Shown: one piece after another, positions 44,839 to 53,836 of the stretch
Layout of the letters: each line of letters begins with the position of its first letter
Position numbering within the stretch: position 1 is the stretch's first letter
NCBI RefSeq assembly: GCF_008016455.1
Contig: NZ_SAXU01000001.1
Coordinates: 806,001 to 870,000 of the forward strand
DNA length: 64,000 nt
Source of the DNA: Brachyspira aalborgi
GTDB lineage: Bacteria > Spirochaetota > Brachyspiria > Brachyspirales > Brachyspiraceae
Reading direction: 5' to 3'
Program-made: the position numbers and the translations under genes
Notes under the pieces: model-generated
The model's input: only the letters and a program-made list of their open reading frames with translations
Databases searched by the model: none
Told to the model about the DNA's origin: nothing

Positions 44839-45552
44839 ATGCAATCCTTAAAAGAATTAACCGAATATATAAATCCATTGTATGAAGATAATCATTTAAT
44901 AGTAGCCGTAAAACCTCCAAATATTCCAACGCAAAAAGACAAAAGCGGAGATATTTCATTTTTTGAATATGTGAAAGATTATATAAAATTAAAATATAAT
45001 AAAAGCGGAAATATATTTTTAGGCTTGGTTCATAGATTGGATAGACCCGTTTCGGGAATTATGGTATTTGCTAAAACTTCAAAAGCGGCGGGAAGATTGA
45101 GCGAATCTATAAGAGAGAGAAAATTTGAAAAAATATATTATGCGGTTGTTAATGGAATTTTTTTAGATAAAACGGGAATATTAGAAAATTATATTATTAA
45201 GAAATCAAATAAATTGGGAAATATAGCCCAAATAGTTTTTGAAAATACTAAAAATTCAAAATTTGCCAAATTAAAATACGAAGTTATAGAAGAAAATATT
45301 ATTAAAAATTTAAGCCTCGTGAAAGTAGAACTTGAAACGGGAAGATTTCACCAAATAAGAGTTCAATTTTCAAATATCGGACATACGATTTACGGCGATA
45401 GAAAATACGGAAATTATATTAAATACGATAAAAGCGATATTTTGCTTGCATTATTTTCAAAAAGTTTGAAATTTCCGCATCCTGTGAAAGACGAAATTGT
45501 ATTTATTGAAGCCGATTTGCCAAATTATAAACCTTATAATTTATTTTCATAA
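44839..45552 (+). CDS. RluA-family pseudouridine synthase
   Basis: The catalytic aspartate is in VHRLDRPVSGIMVFA (about residues 70-84). The fold's ETGRFHQIRVQ and GDRKYG segments are also present. There is no S4 domain, so a RluA-like short form of 237 aa is likely. It modifies uridines in rRNA or tRNA. It lies just after the tRNA-Phe gene and may be transcribed with it. No ribosome site is obvious. Confidence 0.88.
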   Translation: MQSLKELTEYINPLYEDNHLIVAVKPPNIPTQKDKSGDISFFEYVKDYIKLKYNKSGNIFLGLVHRLDRPVSGIMVFAKTSKAAGRLSESIRERKFEKIYYAVVNGIFLDKTGILENYIIKKSNKLGNIAQIVFENTKNSKFAKLKYEVIEENIIKNLSLVKVELETGRFHQIRVQFSNIGHTIYGDRKYGNYIKYDKSDILLALFSKSLKFPHPVKDEIVFIEADLPNYKPYNLFS

Positions 45553-45621
45553 AATTAAAATTTATCAATACAAAAACCGATATTTTAATATAAAGAAAGT
45601 CAAAAATTATAAATTTATTAC

Positions 45622-45649
45622 TTGACTTTTTTTAAAAGTTTGCTATATT
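45622..45649 (+). promoter_or_regulatory. Promoter with long structured leader for the lipoprotein at 45819
   Basis: TTGACT (45622-45627), 16 bp, TATATT (45644-45649). The resulting leader of about 165 nt contains a 9-bp hairpin at 45671-45697 (CTTGCTATT paired with GATGGCAAG, two G-T pairs). It does not match a riboswitch class I recognise. Confidence 0.5.
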
Positions 45650-45818
45650 ATGAGTAGAGAATATTTGATACTTGCTATTGGTAATTCGGATGGCAAGATA
45701 AAGAAAAGTTGATTTGAAATTAGGCTTTTTTAAGTTTATTTGCTAAAGTGGAAAATTATTGGAGGTAAAACTCCATTATTTTAAATAAAAATATTAAATT
45801 ATTAAAGGAGGAATTAGT

Positions 45819-46751
45819 ATGACTAATTCAAAAAAAATTAAAAGAAACATAGGCGCAAGCCGTAGGCTTGCGCCCTTCGGACATGTCCGAAGCATAACTT
45901 TCACAATAATGTTGTTGGCAGTAGCATTAATTTTCGGTTGTAGAAAAAGCGGAGGCGGCGGAGGAGGAGACCCAACGCCCGTTAATCCTACAATAAACGC
46001 TGGAGGTTTGCTCATTATTTCTACTAACGGAGCAACCAATATAAACTCAATTAATTTAAGTTTCGCCAATGCCAACGGAACTTTGACGGAGGTTAGCAGT
46101 GAAGAAACAACTTTGCAAACATTAACCACAAATAATTTTATTATCGAAAATGGAACTTTGAAAGTGACAAATTTCGATTTTAATAATATGCCTGCTGGAA
46201 AATCTAATGCAGTCACTTTAACATTTAAGCTAACTCCAAGTTCGGCTACTCCAATTACGAAAAACACCGAAACTGCAACTATTTATATTGGTAAAATGCA
46301 AACTAATATTTCGGTTGACACATTTAAGAAAAGTAAGTTTGATATGACAGATAAAAATGGTGCTACCTTAACGGACCAAGGTAGTATTAGTGGCGGTAAT
46401 ATTACTTCTGAACCACATGAAAACATATTCTTTGAAAATAGTAAATTCGCAGTAGGAACAGACGATACAACTAAATTTTTCCTTACCAATTCGCAAGATG
46501 GTAAAGCAGGTAATCAATTAAGCGTGGCAGAATTTACAACTATTCTATCAAATTCTATTAAAAAGAATGCCGACATTCAAAGTTATAATTCTTTAGATTT
46601 TGAAATTACAAGCGCTACTAATAAGGATGCTCCGAGAATAGCCACTTGGACAATTAAGTTTAAACCGTCCGTTTTCTATAATGAGCATTCAATTTTGATT
46701 AATATGAGTAAAAATGATAGTCTGCGGGATGTAGGTGGTTGGGTAGATTAA
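45819..46751 (+). CDS. Lipoprotein carrying a palindromic insertion in its signal peptide
   Basis: AAAGGAGG lies 8 nt before the ATG. The signal peptide is MTNSKKIKRN, then 15 residues encoded by an inserted GC-rich palindrome, then a hydrophobic core ending IFGC. Removal of the insert leaves a normal lipoprotein signal. A KSGGGGGGDPTP linker follows. The exported domain (about 60-310) is rich in Thr, Ser and Asn, with two Ig-like-looking parts, and has no family I recognise. It is probably surface-exposed. Confidence 0.75.
   Translation: MTNSKKIKRNIGASRRLAPFGHVRSITFTIMLLAVALIFGCRKSGGGGGGDPTPVNPTINAGGLLIISTNGATNINSINLSFANANGTLTEVSSEETTLQTLTTNNFIIENGTLKVTNFDFNNMPAGKSNAVTLTFKLTPSSATPITKNTETATIYIGKMQTNISVDTFKKSKFDMTDKNGATLTDQGSISGGNITSEPHENIFFENSKFAVGTDDTTKFFLTNSQDGKAGNQLSVAEFTTILSNSIKKNADIQSYNSLDFEITSATNKDAPRIATWTIKFKPSVFYNEHSILINMSKNDSLRDVGGWVD
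45852..45892. repeat. Double GC-rich palindrome inserted in a lipoprotein gene
   Basis: Two abutting perfect palindromes: GGCGCAAGCC-GTA-GGCTTGCGCC (45852-45874) and CTTCGGACATGTCCGAAG (45875-45892). The 41 bp is flanked by the direct repeat CATA (45848-45851 and 45893-45896), which looks like a 4-bp target duplication. Element plus one repeat copy is 45 bp, exactly 15 codons. It is far more GC-rich than its surroundings. Confidence 0.8.
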
Positions 46752-46799
46752 CTATAAAGTAAATAATAAATTCCTCACTATATTAAATAGATTTTATTA

Positions 46800-46839
46800 A
46801 ACTCCTCATTGTAAGTAGTTTTTGCTTGCAGTGAGAGTT
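46800..46839 (+). other. Stable hairpin downstream of the lipoprotein gene
   Basis: AACTC/GAGTT and TCATTGTAAG/CTTGCAGTGA (with wobble pairs) form a long stem. It lacks a T-run and lies about 50 nt after the stop, so it may stabilise the mRNA 3' end ahead of the true terminator. Confidence 0.45.
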
Positions 46840-46919
46840 TGATAAAATAATTAAAAAAGTTGAGGGTTTAAGTTGCGATTTTTAGGTTGCGGTTAGAAAA
46901 TTCTTTTTTTTATATTATT

Positions 46920-46958
46920 GAAGAGGCTTGTCTAAAATGGGCGAGCTTCTTTTTTTTG
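46920..46958 (+). terminator. Intrinsic terminator
   Basis: GAAGAGGCTTGTC pairs with GGCGAGCTTCTTT through a 7-nt loop and is followed by a run of T. It probably ends the lipoprotein transcript. The remaining sequence of the 414-bp gap to 47166 holds no supported gene. Confidence 0.75.
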
Positions 46959-47165
46959 TTTTGTTAGTTGTGGGTTGTTTGGCTTATTCCGAAATGATAA
47001 TATTTTTACGAAATAGAAATATTAATAAAATTCTATATTATCAAATAATAGAGTAAAATTTTATTTGTTAAATATAATATTTATAAAATAATATATAAAC
47101 AATAGATATTGAGATTTTTTAATTTAAATATAAAATGTTAAAAGCTATAAATCATAGGAGAATAT

Positions 47166-47855
47166 ATGAGTATAGGGACAGGTAAAACCGAACTCGAAGC
47201 TGGAATAAAATTATTTAGAAACGAAAATTATAAAGAGGCTATAGATTCGCTTGAAAAAACTTTTGAAAGCAAAAACGATATAGAATCGGGTTATCATTTG
47301 GCTTTAGCTTACGCTCAAATTCAAAATTATGATAAAACTCTTGAAATTTTCGATAAAATAATGCGAAGATTAGACAATCCTTTAAGAATTATGCAAGCTC
47401 ATATAATTGTAGGTTATATTTATTCTGTAAGAGAAATGTATGATTTGGCGGAATTTGAATTATCGGACGCTTTATCTTCAGGAATAGAAAATACTCAAAT
47501 ATATTCCGTGCTTGGTTATATATATTATAAAAAAAATAATATTAGAAAGGCTATAGAATCTTTAAGAAAGGCTTTGGCTTTAGACCCTAAAAGCGCAAAT
47601 GCAAGAAATTCTCTCGGATTTATTTTAGCGGATAGCGAAACTAACATAGAAGAAGGAATTTCAGAAATAAAAAAAGCTTTAAGTTCAGACCCGAATAATC
47701 CCGCTTATTTGGATTCTTTAGGTTGGGCATTTTTCAAAAAAAACGATATAGCTAATGCAAAAGAATTTTTAACTAAAGCTTTTGAAATTTCTCCGACAAA
47801 TAAAGATATTAAAGAGCATCTTATAAAATTAGACCAATTAGGTTATAAAAAATAA
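47166..47855 (+). CDS. Tetratricopeptide-repeat protein
   Basis: The 229-residue protein is built of about six TPR-like helical pairs; clear units include YKEAIDSLEKTFESKN, KAIESLRKALALDPKSANAR and NAKEFLTKAFEISPTN. There is no signal peptide. TPR arrays hold protein partners. AGGAG lies 6 nt before the ATG. It is followed after 22 nt by an M23 peptidase gene, which suggests one transcript for envelope or division functions. Confidence 0.85.
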   Translation: MSIGTGKTELEAGIKLFRNENYKEAIDSLEKTFESKNDIESGYHLALAYAQIQNYDKTLEIFDKIMRRLDNPLRIMQAHIIVGYIYSVREMYDLAEFELSDALSSGIENTQIYSVLGYIYYKKNNIRKAIESLRKALALDPKSANARNSLGFILADSETNIEEGISEIKKALSSDPNNPAYLDSLGWAFFKKNDIANAKEFLTKAFEISPTNKDIKEHLIKLDQLGYKK

Positions 47856-47877
47856 TTAAAATAATAAAGGTTGTATC

Positions 47878-49065
47878 ATGAAATTTATTTTTACATTTAT
47901 ATTTTTTCTTTCGATAAATTCAATAAATTTGTATTCTCAATACGATTTTAAATATATAGGAAATGTCAATATTATAAGAGATAATAAAAAAATAAATTTG
48001 GATAATTCAAAAAAACTATTTGATAGAGATATAATAGAAACGGGAGAAGACGGATTTTTAGAAGTAAAAATAAATAATAAATATTATTATATTGCAAATA
48101 ACGGAAAAGTTGATATTTCAAAAAATGCTAAATTGAAAAACGGAGCGATTTATATAAAAGACAAATCTTTTAAATCATTGGAAGATTTTAAAAAATATAA
48201 CGAAGATTTAAAAGTATATGCCAACCCTGTTCCTCTTTATGCGGGGAAAGTCGGAAATATTTTTATAACGAGCAAAGACGAAATAAAAATAAAAGATTCA
48301 AAATTAATGGGAAGCTCAAGACCGATAGTAAAATTTTTTGAAGTAAAAAATTCTAACGAAAATATAAAAATTTATAAAACCGTATTCGGAATATATGTCG
48401 GCGCTCAAGATGAAAAATATCAATTCGTTTGCAATATAGAATTAAAAGATAAAACTTTATTAAATTTGGCAATAGATATAAAATCGGATTTCACTCCGCC
48501 TCCGCCGAAACCAAAACAAATTCCAGGCGTTACCGCGGCTATGACAAATATAATAAGCAATCCTCAAAAATCTAAAGAAGAGAGAGAACTTTTGCATGGA
48601 AAAGTCTATACTTCATACACTCCAACAAATTATGCCGACACTGTTTATATAATGCCCGCTCAAGGAAGATATTCTTCGCAATTCGGAGCGTTTAGAGGTT
48701 ATACTAAAGATTATGCAAGATATCATCAAGGATTTGATATAGCGAATACTAACGGTTCGCCAATAGTCGCTGCAAATAACGGAGTGGTGAGAGTATCGAG
48801 AGAGCTTTTTGTTAGGGGAAATTGCGTTGTAATAGACCATGGCGAAGGAGTTTATAGCAGTTATTTTCATATGTCTAAATTGATAGCGGAAGAAGGACAA
48901 TATGTAAAAAAAGGCGATATAATAGGATTAATCGGTTCTACGGGAATGGCTACGGGACCTCATTGTCATTGGGAAATGCGCGCGGGAAATATGACTTTCG
49001 ACCCTTTAAGCATTTTAGAAAAAAATTCTTCGTTTGATATAAAAAGTTTAACTCGAATAAAATAA
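47878..49065 (+). CDS. Exported M23 (LytM-type) peptidase
   Basis: A signal peptide (residues 1-21, ending LYSQ) leads to a FecR-like beta-domain (about 25-130), then a C-terminal M23 domain. Zinc/catalytic residues are present: YHQGFDIAN (His and Asp), YFHMSK and GPHCHWEM (HxH). The enzyme should cleave peptidoglycan peptides in the periplasm. A Pro/Lys linker (PPPPKPKQIPG) joins the domains. Length is 395 aa. Confidence 0.9.
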   Translation: MKFIFTFIFFLSINSINLYSQYDFKYIGNVNIIRDNKKINLDNSKKLFDRDIIETGEDGFLEVKINNKYYYIANNGKVDISKNAKLKNGAIYIKDKSFKSLEDFKKYNEDLKVYANPVPLYAGKVGNIFITSKDEIKIKDSKLMGSSRPIVKFFEVKNSNENIKIYKTVFGIYVGAQDEKYQFVCNIELKDKTLLNLAIDIKSDFTPPPPKPKQIPGVTAAMTNIISNPQKSKEERELLHGKVYTSYTPTNYADTVYIMPAQGRYSSQFGAFRGYTKDYARYHQGFDIANTNGSPIVAANNGVVRVSRELFVRGNCVVIDHGEGVYSSYFHMSKLIAEEGQYVKKGDIIGLIGSTGMATGPHCHWEMRAGNMTFDPLSILEKNSSFDIKSLTRIK

Positions 49066-49080
49066 TCAAATATTATAAAC

Positions 49081-49109
49081 TTGACAAAGCCGATTAAATA
49101 TGTTATATA
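49081..49109 (+). promoter_or_regulatory. Promoter placing transcription start at the ATG of the GIY-YIG/methylase fusion
   Basis: TTGACA (49081-49086), 17 bp and TATATA (49104-49109) stand 7 nt before the ATG at 49117. The reading frame is open to a TTG at 49081, but that TTG is part of the -35 box and has no ribosome site. Confidence 0.55.
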
Positions 49110-49116
49110 TATAAAT

Positions 49117-50391
49117 ATGAAAAAAGAATATATTTATATAGTTCAAGCAAGATTAGAATCTTCAAAATGCAAGATAGGAAAAACTAACGATTTGGAAAGA
49201 AGGCTAAAAGAATATAATAGTATGACGGGAAAATCTAAAGAAAATACCTATCAATATTTATTTTGCTCTGAAGTAAAATATATGTCAATTTTAGAAAACG
49301 ATATAAAGAAAAAATTTTCTAATCTCAGAGAAGAAAAGAGTAAAGAAATATATTTTTATAATTCGCCTTTATTTGAAGATTATGTTAAATTTATTAAATC
49401 CCATAAACTATTTATAAAAGAAATATATACAAAATCGAAAGAAGAAATTTTAAAAAAAGTTAAAATAGTAAAGAAAACTACGCCGACTCTTAAAGAAAGA
49501 GGCTTATCAAGAAAAGATATACTTCAAAAAGCCCAAAAAGTTAATAATGATGAATTTTATACTCGAATGGAAGATATTGAAAAAGAATTATCTATGTATA
49601 ATAAAAAAATTTGGAGAAATAAAACGGTTTTCTGCAACTGTGACGATGCCGTCGGCGATGACGAAAGAAATACATCCGCATTCGCTTTATATTTTTTAAG
49701 AAATTTTATAGAACTTAAATTAAAAAAATTAATATGCACGCATTACGATGGACCTGTGGATTTATTTAATCAAGGTTCAAAAGCGTATGTATTTACAAAA
49801 GACGGCTTTTTAGAGAAAAAATTTTATCCAAAACATTATACGGGAAGTTTTGACGACCCTTTATCTTTGAAAATTCTTAAAGAAGAAGCGGATATTGTAT
49901 GCACAAATCCTCCGTTTTCAAGAGCTACAGATTATTGGAAAATATTAGTAGATAGCAAAAAGAAATTTATTATAATATCTAATATTGCAAATGTTTTAAC
50001 TCCCGCTTATATATCGTATTTCAAAGATAATTTGGTATGGGCGGGATATAATAGCGTTGATAATTTCCTAACTCCTAAAAAAGAACTTACTCGCGCCGCT
50101 GGACATTGGTATACGAATTTTAAAATAAAAAATCGTCCGAAATATAAGAACTTAAAAATAATGCCGTTAAAAGAGATACCTGAAAAATATAAAAAATATG
50201 ACGATTCTAAAATATTATTGGTTGATAATAATTATATTCCAAGCGATTATAAAAAACCTTTTGCCGTGTCATCGCGTTCGATATTAAACGGAATACTTGA
50301 AAAAGGTTATCAAATTTTTGGAGATAGAGAATATTATCCGTATATAAAAGAAAAGAAATGTTTTGGAAGAATTCTTATAAAGAAATATTAA
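49117..50391 (+). CDS. Fusion of a GIY-YIG (T5orf172-type) domain with an EcoRI-family adenine methyltransferase
   Basis: Residues 1-95 form a GIY-YIG domain of the T5orf172/MUG113 type: YIYIV at 5-9, KIGK at 19-22, the catalytic-type arginines in ERRLKEY (27-33) and glutamate E60 in SILEND. Residues 120-424 match M.EcoRI-family adenine methylases, with FCNCDDAVGDDERN and the catalytic TNPPFS around N264. Such a protein could modify and cleave the same target or act as a lone methylase with a damaged nuclease. The gene lies between two envelope genes, with a promoter of its own. Confidence 0.82.
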   Translation: MKKEYIYIVQARLESSKCKIGKTNDLERRLKEYNSMTGKSKENTYQYLFCSEVKYMSILENDIKKKFSNLREEKSKEIYFYNSPLFEDYVKFIKSHKLFIKEIYTKSKEEILKKVKIVKKTTPTLKERGLSRKDILQKAQKVNNDEFYTRMEDIEKELSMYNKKIWRNKTVFCNCDDAVGDDERNTSAFALYFLRNFIELKLKKLICTHYDGPVDLFNQGSKAYVFTKDGFLEKKFYPKHYTGSFDDPLSLKILKEEADIVCTNPPFSRATDYWKILVDSKKKFIIISNIANVLTPAYISYFKDNLVWAGYNSVDNFLTPKKELTRAAGHWYTNFKIKNRPKYKNLKIMPLKEIPEKYKKYDDSKILLVDNNYIPSDYKKPFAVSSRSILNGILEKGYQIFGDREYYPYIKEKKCFGRILIKKY

Positions 50392-50393
50392 AA

Positions 50394-51569
50394 ATGAAAG
50401 AAAACAAAAAATTAATTATTGAAAAAGAAAATATACATAAAATAGAGCCTTTCTTTATAAAATATTTAACTATAATAAGTTCAATCATATTTATTTTATT
50501 GTTTATATTTTTATTCGGGAAAAATAGATTAAACGAAGAATATAATATAATAAATATTTGGAATAAATCTAATTATAATTATGAAATGCCTTCGCATGAT
50601 AATAATTTTAATATTGAAGGAGAATTTAATCATAATTTTTTTACTAAATCCGAAAGTATGATTCATTATTTTAATAAAGACGGAATAACAACTTTTTATA
50701 CGAATTTACAGAGAGGAGAGCTTGCTTCTTTAAATAATGAAATTTTTATTATTTATAAAAGATACGGAAATTATATTGACGCTTACAATAATAACGGGCT
50801 AATTTTATGGAAAACTAATACTTCTATTTATCCTGAAATTTCGCCTTATGCAAATAGAATTATTTATCATTCAAGCGATAATTCAAAAATTCAAATGTTT
50901 GATTTTGATAATAATTATTTAAGTTCGCATATTCAATATGGAGAAATTGTAACGGACGGAGCTTTTGCTAAAAATACGGGAGATTATATAGCGGGATTTT
51001 CAAGCGGAGATATTGCTTATATAAACAGAAACGGAACTTTAGACTTTGTAATCTCTTCAATATTAAGCGAAATAAATATAATCAAATCGGTTGCCATAAG
51101 CGAATACGGAAGCTTTGCATTATCTATAAGCGGAATAAGAGCGGAATATATAAGTTTGTATAATTCAAAAGGCGGGACTTTATGGTATTTAGACACGGGA
51201 TTAAATAGAAGAAGACATGTTTCCGCTTATGTGAGCGAAAAATCTATGACTGCTTTTATGCTTTCGGACAGAAATATTATTTTATATAATTTGAATAATG
51301 GAAAAGAAAAAGACAGAATAAATATAGAAAAATATAATATGCAAAATGCAATTAACATGAAATTAAACAGCGAAACGAATACTACAATAATGAGCGTATC
51401 GAAAGAAGGAAAAAGCGCGGTTATAATTTACGATAATAAATTGAAAGAAATTATTTATGAGAATTTTATAGACGGATGGATTTATCATTTGGATATATCG
51501 AGCGAGAAAAACGAATATATGATAGTAAGCGACAAAAATATTTATACTTATAAAAGGGTAAAATTATGA
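50394..51569 (+). CDS. Membrane-anchored beta-propeller-like protein
   Basis: A membrane helix (about 19-42) anchors a large extracytoplasmic part with repeated beta-strand units of WD40/PQQ style, e.g. INRNGTLDFVISS, NNNGLILWKTN and YNSKGGTLWYLD. It probably acts as a scaffold. I choose the ATG at 50394; an upstream ATG at 50358 would overlap the methylase gene by 34 nt. Its stop overlaps the next gene's start by 4 nt (ATGA), coupling it to an M23 peptidase. Confidence 0.72.
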   Translation: MKENKKLIIEKENIHKIEPFFIKYLTIISSIIFILLFIFLFGKNRLNEEYNIINIWNKSNYNYEMPSHDNNFNIEGEFNHNFFTKSESMIHYFNKDGITTFYTNLQRGELASLNNEIFIIYKRYGNYIDAYNNNGLILWKTNTSIYPEISPYANRIIYHSSDNSKIQMFDFDNNYLSSHIQYGEIVTDGAFAKNTGDYIAGFSSGDIAYINRNGTLDFVISSILSEINIIKSVAISEYGSFALSISGIRAEYISLYNSKGGTLWYLDTGLNRRRHVSAYVSEKSMTAFMLSDRNIILYNLNNGKEKDRINIEKYNMQNAINMKLNSETNTTIMSVSKEGKSAVIIYDNKLKEIIYENFIDGWIYHLDISSEKNEYMIVSDKNIYTYKRVKL

Positions 51570-52432
51570 CAAAAAATATTTTAATTATATCTATTTTATT
51601 ATTTATTTTATCTTCAATATTATTTGGAAGAGTTCCGATTGACGAAAATAAAATAAAAATAACAAGCACTTTTGGAGAATTCAGAACGGACCATTTTCAT
51701 AATGGCGTGGATTTCGGAGGAAGCAAAATGGAAATATATCCTATGGCGGATGGAGAGATTGTTCATTATTTTGATATAGCCGAAGACCCGACAAGGCAAT
51801 TATACGGAGTTGGAAACACTATTATATTAGAGCATCCAAATGGAATTAGAAGTTATTATTATCATATAGAAGACGGAACTATAGAAAAATCTTTTGCAAA
51901 AGTGACGGAAAGAGATATTATAGCTTTAACGGGAAATAGCGGAAGGTCGGGCGGCGCTCATTTGCATTTAACCGTAGAAAATATAAAAGAAGGTTTGGTA
52001 GTTGACCCTTTAGAGCATTTAAAAATTTCAAAAGGCTCGGAACAAAGCCCTTTAATACATGGAATATATTTAAGAACGGAAAATAGATTAATTCAAATAA
52101 AAGACAAAATGCCAATGCGATATAACGGAGAGTTGAGGCTTTTCGTTAAAGCTTATGATTTGCTTGGCAGCATCCCAATGGGACTTAAAAGAGTAAAAAT
52201 ATTTATGAACGAAGAGCTTATAAGAGATTACGATTTTACTTATTTTATAAAAAGAGACAATATTTATTATATAGCGCCAAATTATAGATTTGAAGAAGTT
52301 TACGGAGTAGATTCACATTTTTACAGAGGCGGAAGTTTTATTCCAAGAAGAGGAAAATATACTTTTAAAACAGAAGTTACCGATTTTGATAATAAAACAG
52401 TGACGCTAACGAGAATTGTTAATTTTTATTAA
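51566..52432 (+). CDS. Exported M23 (LytM-type) peptidase, smaller form
   Basis: A signal peptide (about 1-20) is followed directly by the M23 domain with HFHNGVDFGG (His and Asp), YYYHIEDG and GGAHLHLTVE (HxH). The C-terminal 110 residues form a beta-rich domain with DNKTVTLTRIVNFY at the end. It ends 8 nt from the end of the convergent endonuclease gene. All zinc ligands are in place, so catalysis is likely. Confidence 0.9.
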   Translation: MTKNILIISILLFILSSILFGRVPIDENKIKITSTFGEFRTDHFHNGVDFGGSKMEIYPMADGEIVHYFDIAEDPTRQLYGVGNTIILEHPNGIRSYYYHIEDGTIEKSFAKVTERDIIALTGNSGRSGGAHLHLTVENIKEGLVVDPLEHLKISKGSEQSPLIHGIYLRTENRLIQIKDKMPMRYNGELRLFVKAYDLLGSIPMGLKRVKIFMNEELIRDYDFTYFIKRDNIYYIAPNYRFEEVYGVDSHFYRGGSFIPRRGKYTFKTEVTDFDNKTVTLTRIVNFY

Positions 52433-52439
52433 AAATATT

Positions 52440-53834
52440 TTAATTTACTCTTTCAAAATTTACTCTATAATCGAAATTATATAAGTCGGTTCTGCAACTT
52501 AAGGCATTCACGGCTAATTTTATATTATTGTCTATCTTCTTTCCAATTATGATAGCTCTTACTTCTTTGTCTTGCTCTCTTTCTAAAAAAGACACATATC
52601 TTGCAACTTGTCCTATAACTTTATCGGAAACTCTATTCTTTTTAAGTTCTATAACTACCATTCGTCCTTTATTATCTGTAGCTAATAAATCTATAGGTCC
52701 CGATATAGTAGGATATTGTCTTCTGATTAATCTTAATCCTTTTTCTAATTCTTTTATATGTCTTTCTAAAAAATCTTCTAATATTTTTTCATCGACAAGA
52801 ACGGATTTAAACTCCGTTTCTGAAATTGCATTTATACTCTTATCAATCTTAATTTTATTTTTCTTGCAATAATTATAAATATTTAAAGCGTTATCGACAT
52901 CCGATATATCGGTATAATAATCTAAAGCAAATTCTATTGGCGATATATTTTTATTGTCGCTTCCATAATAATAAAACCAATCTTTTTTCTCTTTAAAATC
53001 TATCCATATACTGCTATTTTTACAATCATTTAAAAAGTTTTCTAACTGTTTTTTATCTTTAATAAAGATATTTGAATTTTCTATATAAAACAAATTGGAA
53101 GAAGCGAAAAAATTAAAAGCGTAACTACTATCTAATTCTATGGTATTTAATATAGATTTTCTTTTTTTATTTCGTATATTCTTAATATTTTTTGCTCTCA
53201 AATAATCTTTTATTTTATCTTTGTCTTTATCGCTCAATAATCTATATCTTTCTATTTCATCGACTGACTTTTTTATTTCGTTATTATCCGATTTTTTAGC
53301 GATAAATAAGCAATATTCGTCTTTTGTTAAGCGCTTATCTTTTAATTTTATTAAAACATTGGCTAAATAAAATATAGGCAATACTTTAATATTTTCTTTG
53401 CTTCTTGTAATATTAAAATTATTAAATTCAAATCTTCTTATTTGATTAAATATTATTTCTTCATAATTTGATTTTTCTAATAATTTATTTCCTATATCCG
53501 TTATATGTAATTTCTCTTTTTCATTAACCCAAGCTAAACCTAAAGTAGAAGTAATAACTTTTATAACTCTTATTATAGCGTTTTCATCTTCTTCATTTTG
53601 ATTTTCAGCTCTCGGTTCAAATAATCCTTTTTTTATAAATTCTTTTCTAATAATTGTTTGAAGTTCATTATTCCAAATTTTATTTTCGTATTCTTTCAAA
53701 ACTGACAATTTATTTTTTATGCTCTCAAAATTATCGCTTTTTATCGCGTATCCTTTAGGTATATACCAATATAAATTATCGTTTAAGTAGTTTATAAAAA
53801 ATTCTTTCCAATATAACTCTTTTATTATATTCAT
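52440..53834 (-). CDS. Restriction-type endonuclease with C-terminal NucS-like (DUF91) domain
   Basis: The 464-residue protein has an unrecognised helical N-terminal two-thirds and a C-terminal PD-(D/E)XK nuclease of the NucS/DUF91 type: ELEKGLRLIRRQYP, GPIDLLATDNKGRMVVIELKK and VIGQVARYVSF. D in GPIDLL and E-x-K in IELKK are the catalytic residues. It begins 2 nt after the methyltransferase gene, so both are translated from one mRNA. I infer a type II restriction enzyme with an N-terminal target-recognition part. Confidence 0.8.
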   Translation of the reverse strand: MNIIKELYWKEFFINYLNDNLYWYIPKGYAIKSDNFESIKNKLSVLKEYENKIWNNELQTIIRKEFIKKGLFEPRAENQNEEDENAIIRVIKVITSTLGLAWVNEKEKLHITDIGNKLLEKSNYEEIIFNQIRRFEFNNFNITRSKENIKVLPIFYLANVLIKLKDKRLTKDEYCLFIAKKSDNNEIKKSVDEIERYRLLSDKDKDKIKDYLRAKNIKNIRNKKRKSILNTIELDSSYAFNFFASSNLFYIENSNIFIKDKKQLENFLNDCKNSSIWIDFKEKKDWFYYYGSDNKNISPIEFALDYYTDISDVDNALNIYNYCKKNKIKIDKSINAISETEFKSVLVDEKILEDFLERHIKELEKGLRLIRRQYPTISGPIDLLATDNKGRMVVIELKKNRVSDKVIGQVARYVSFLEREQDKEVRAIIIGKKIDNNIKLAVNALSCRTDLYNFDYRVNFERVN

Positions 53835-53836
53835 AA

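Noticed and set aside
45671-45818. Structured lipoprotein leader as a known riboswitch
   Set aside because: One decent hairpin is present, but no core sequence of the classes I know (cobalamin, SAM, glycine, c-di-GMP, fluoride, preQ1, guanidine) was found.
49081-49116. TTG at 49081 as start of the GIY-YIG/methylase gene
   Set aside because: The TTG is part of a TTGACA -35 box, there is no ribosome site, and the GIY-YIG domain begins right after the ATG at 49117.
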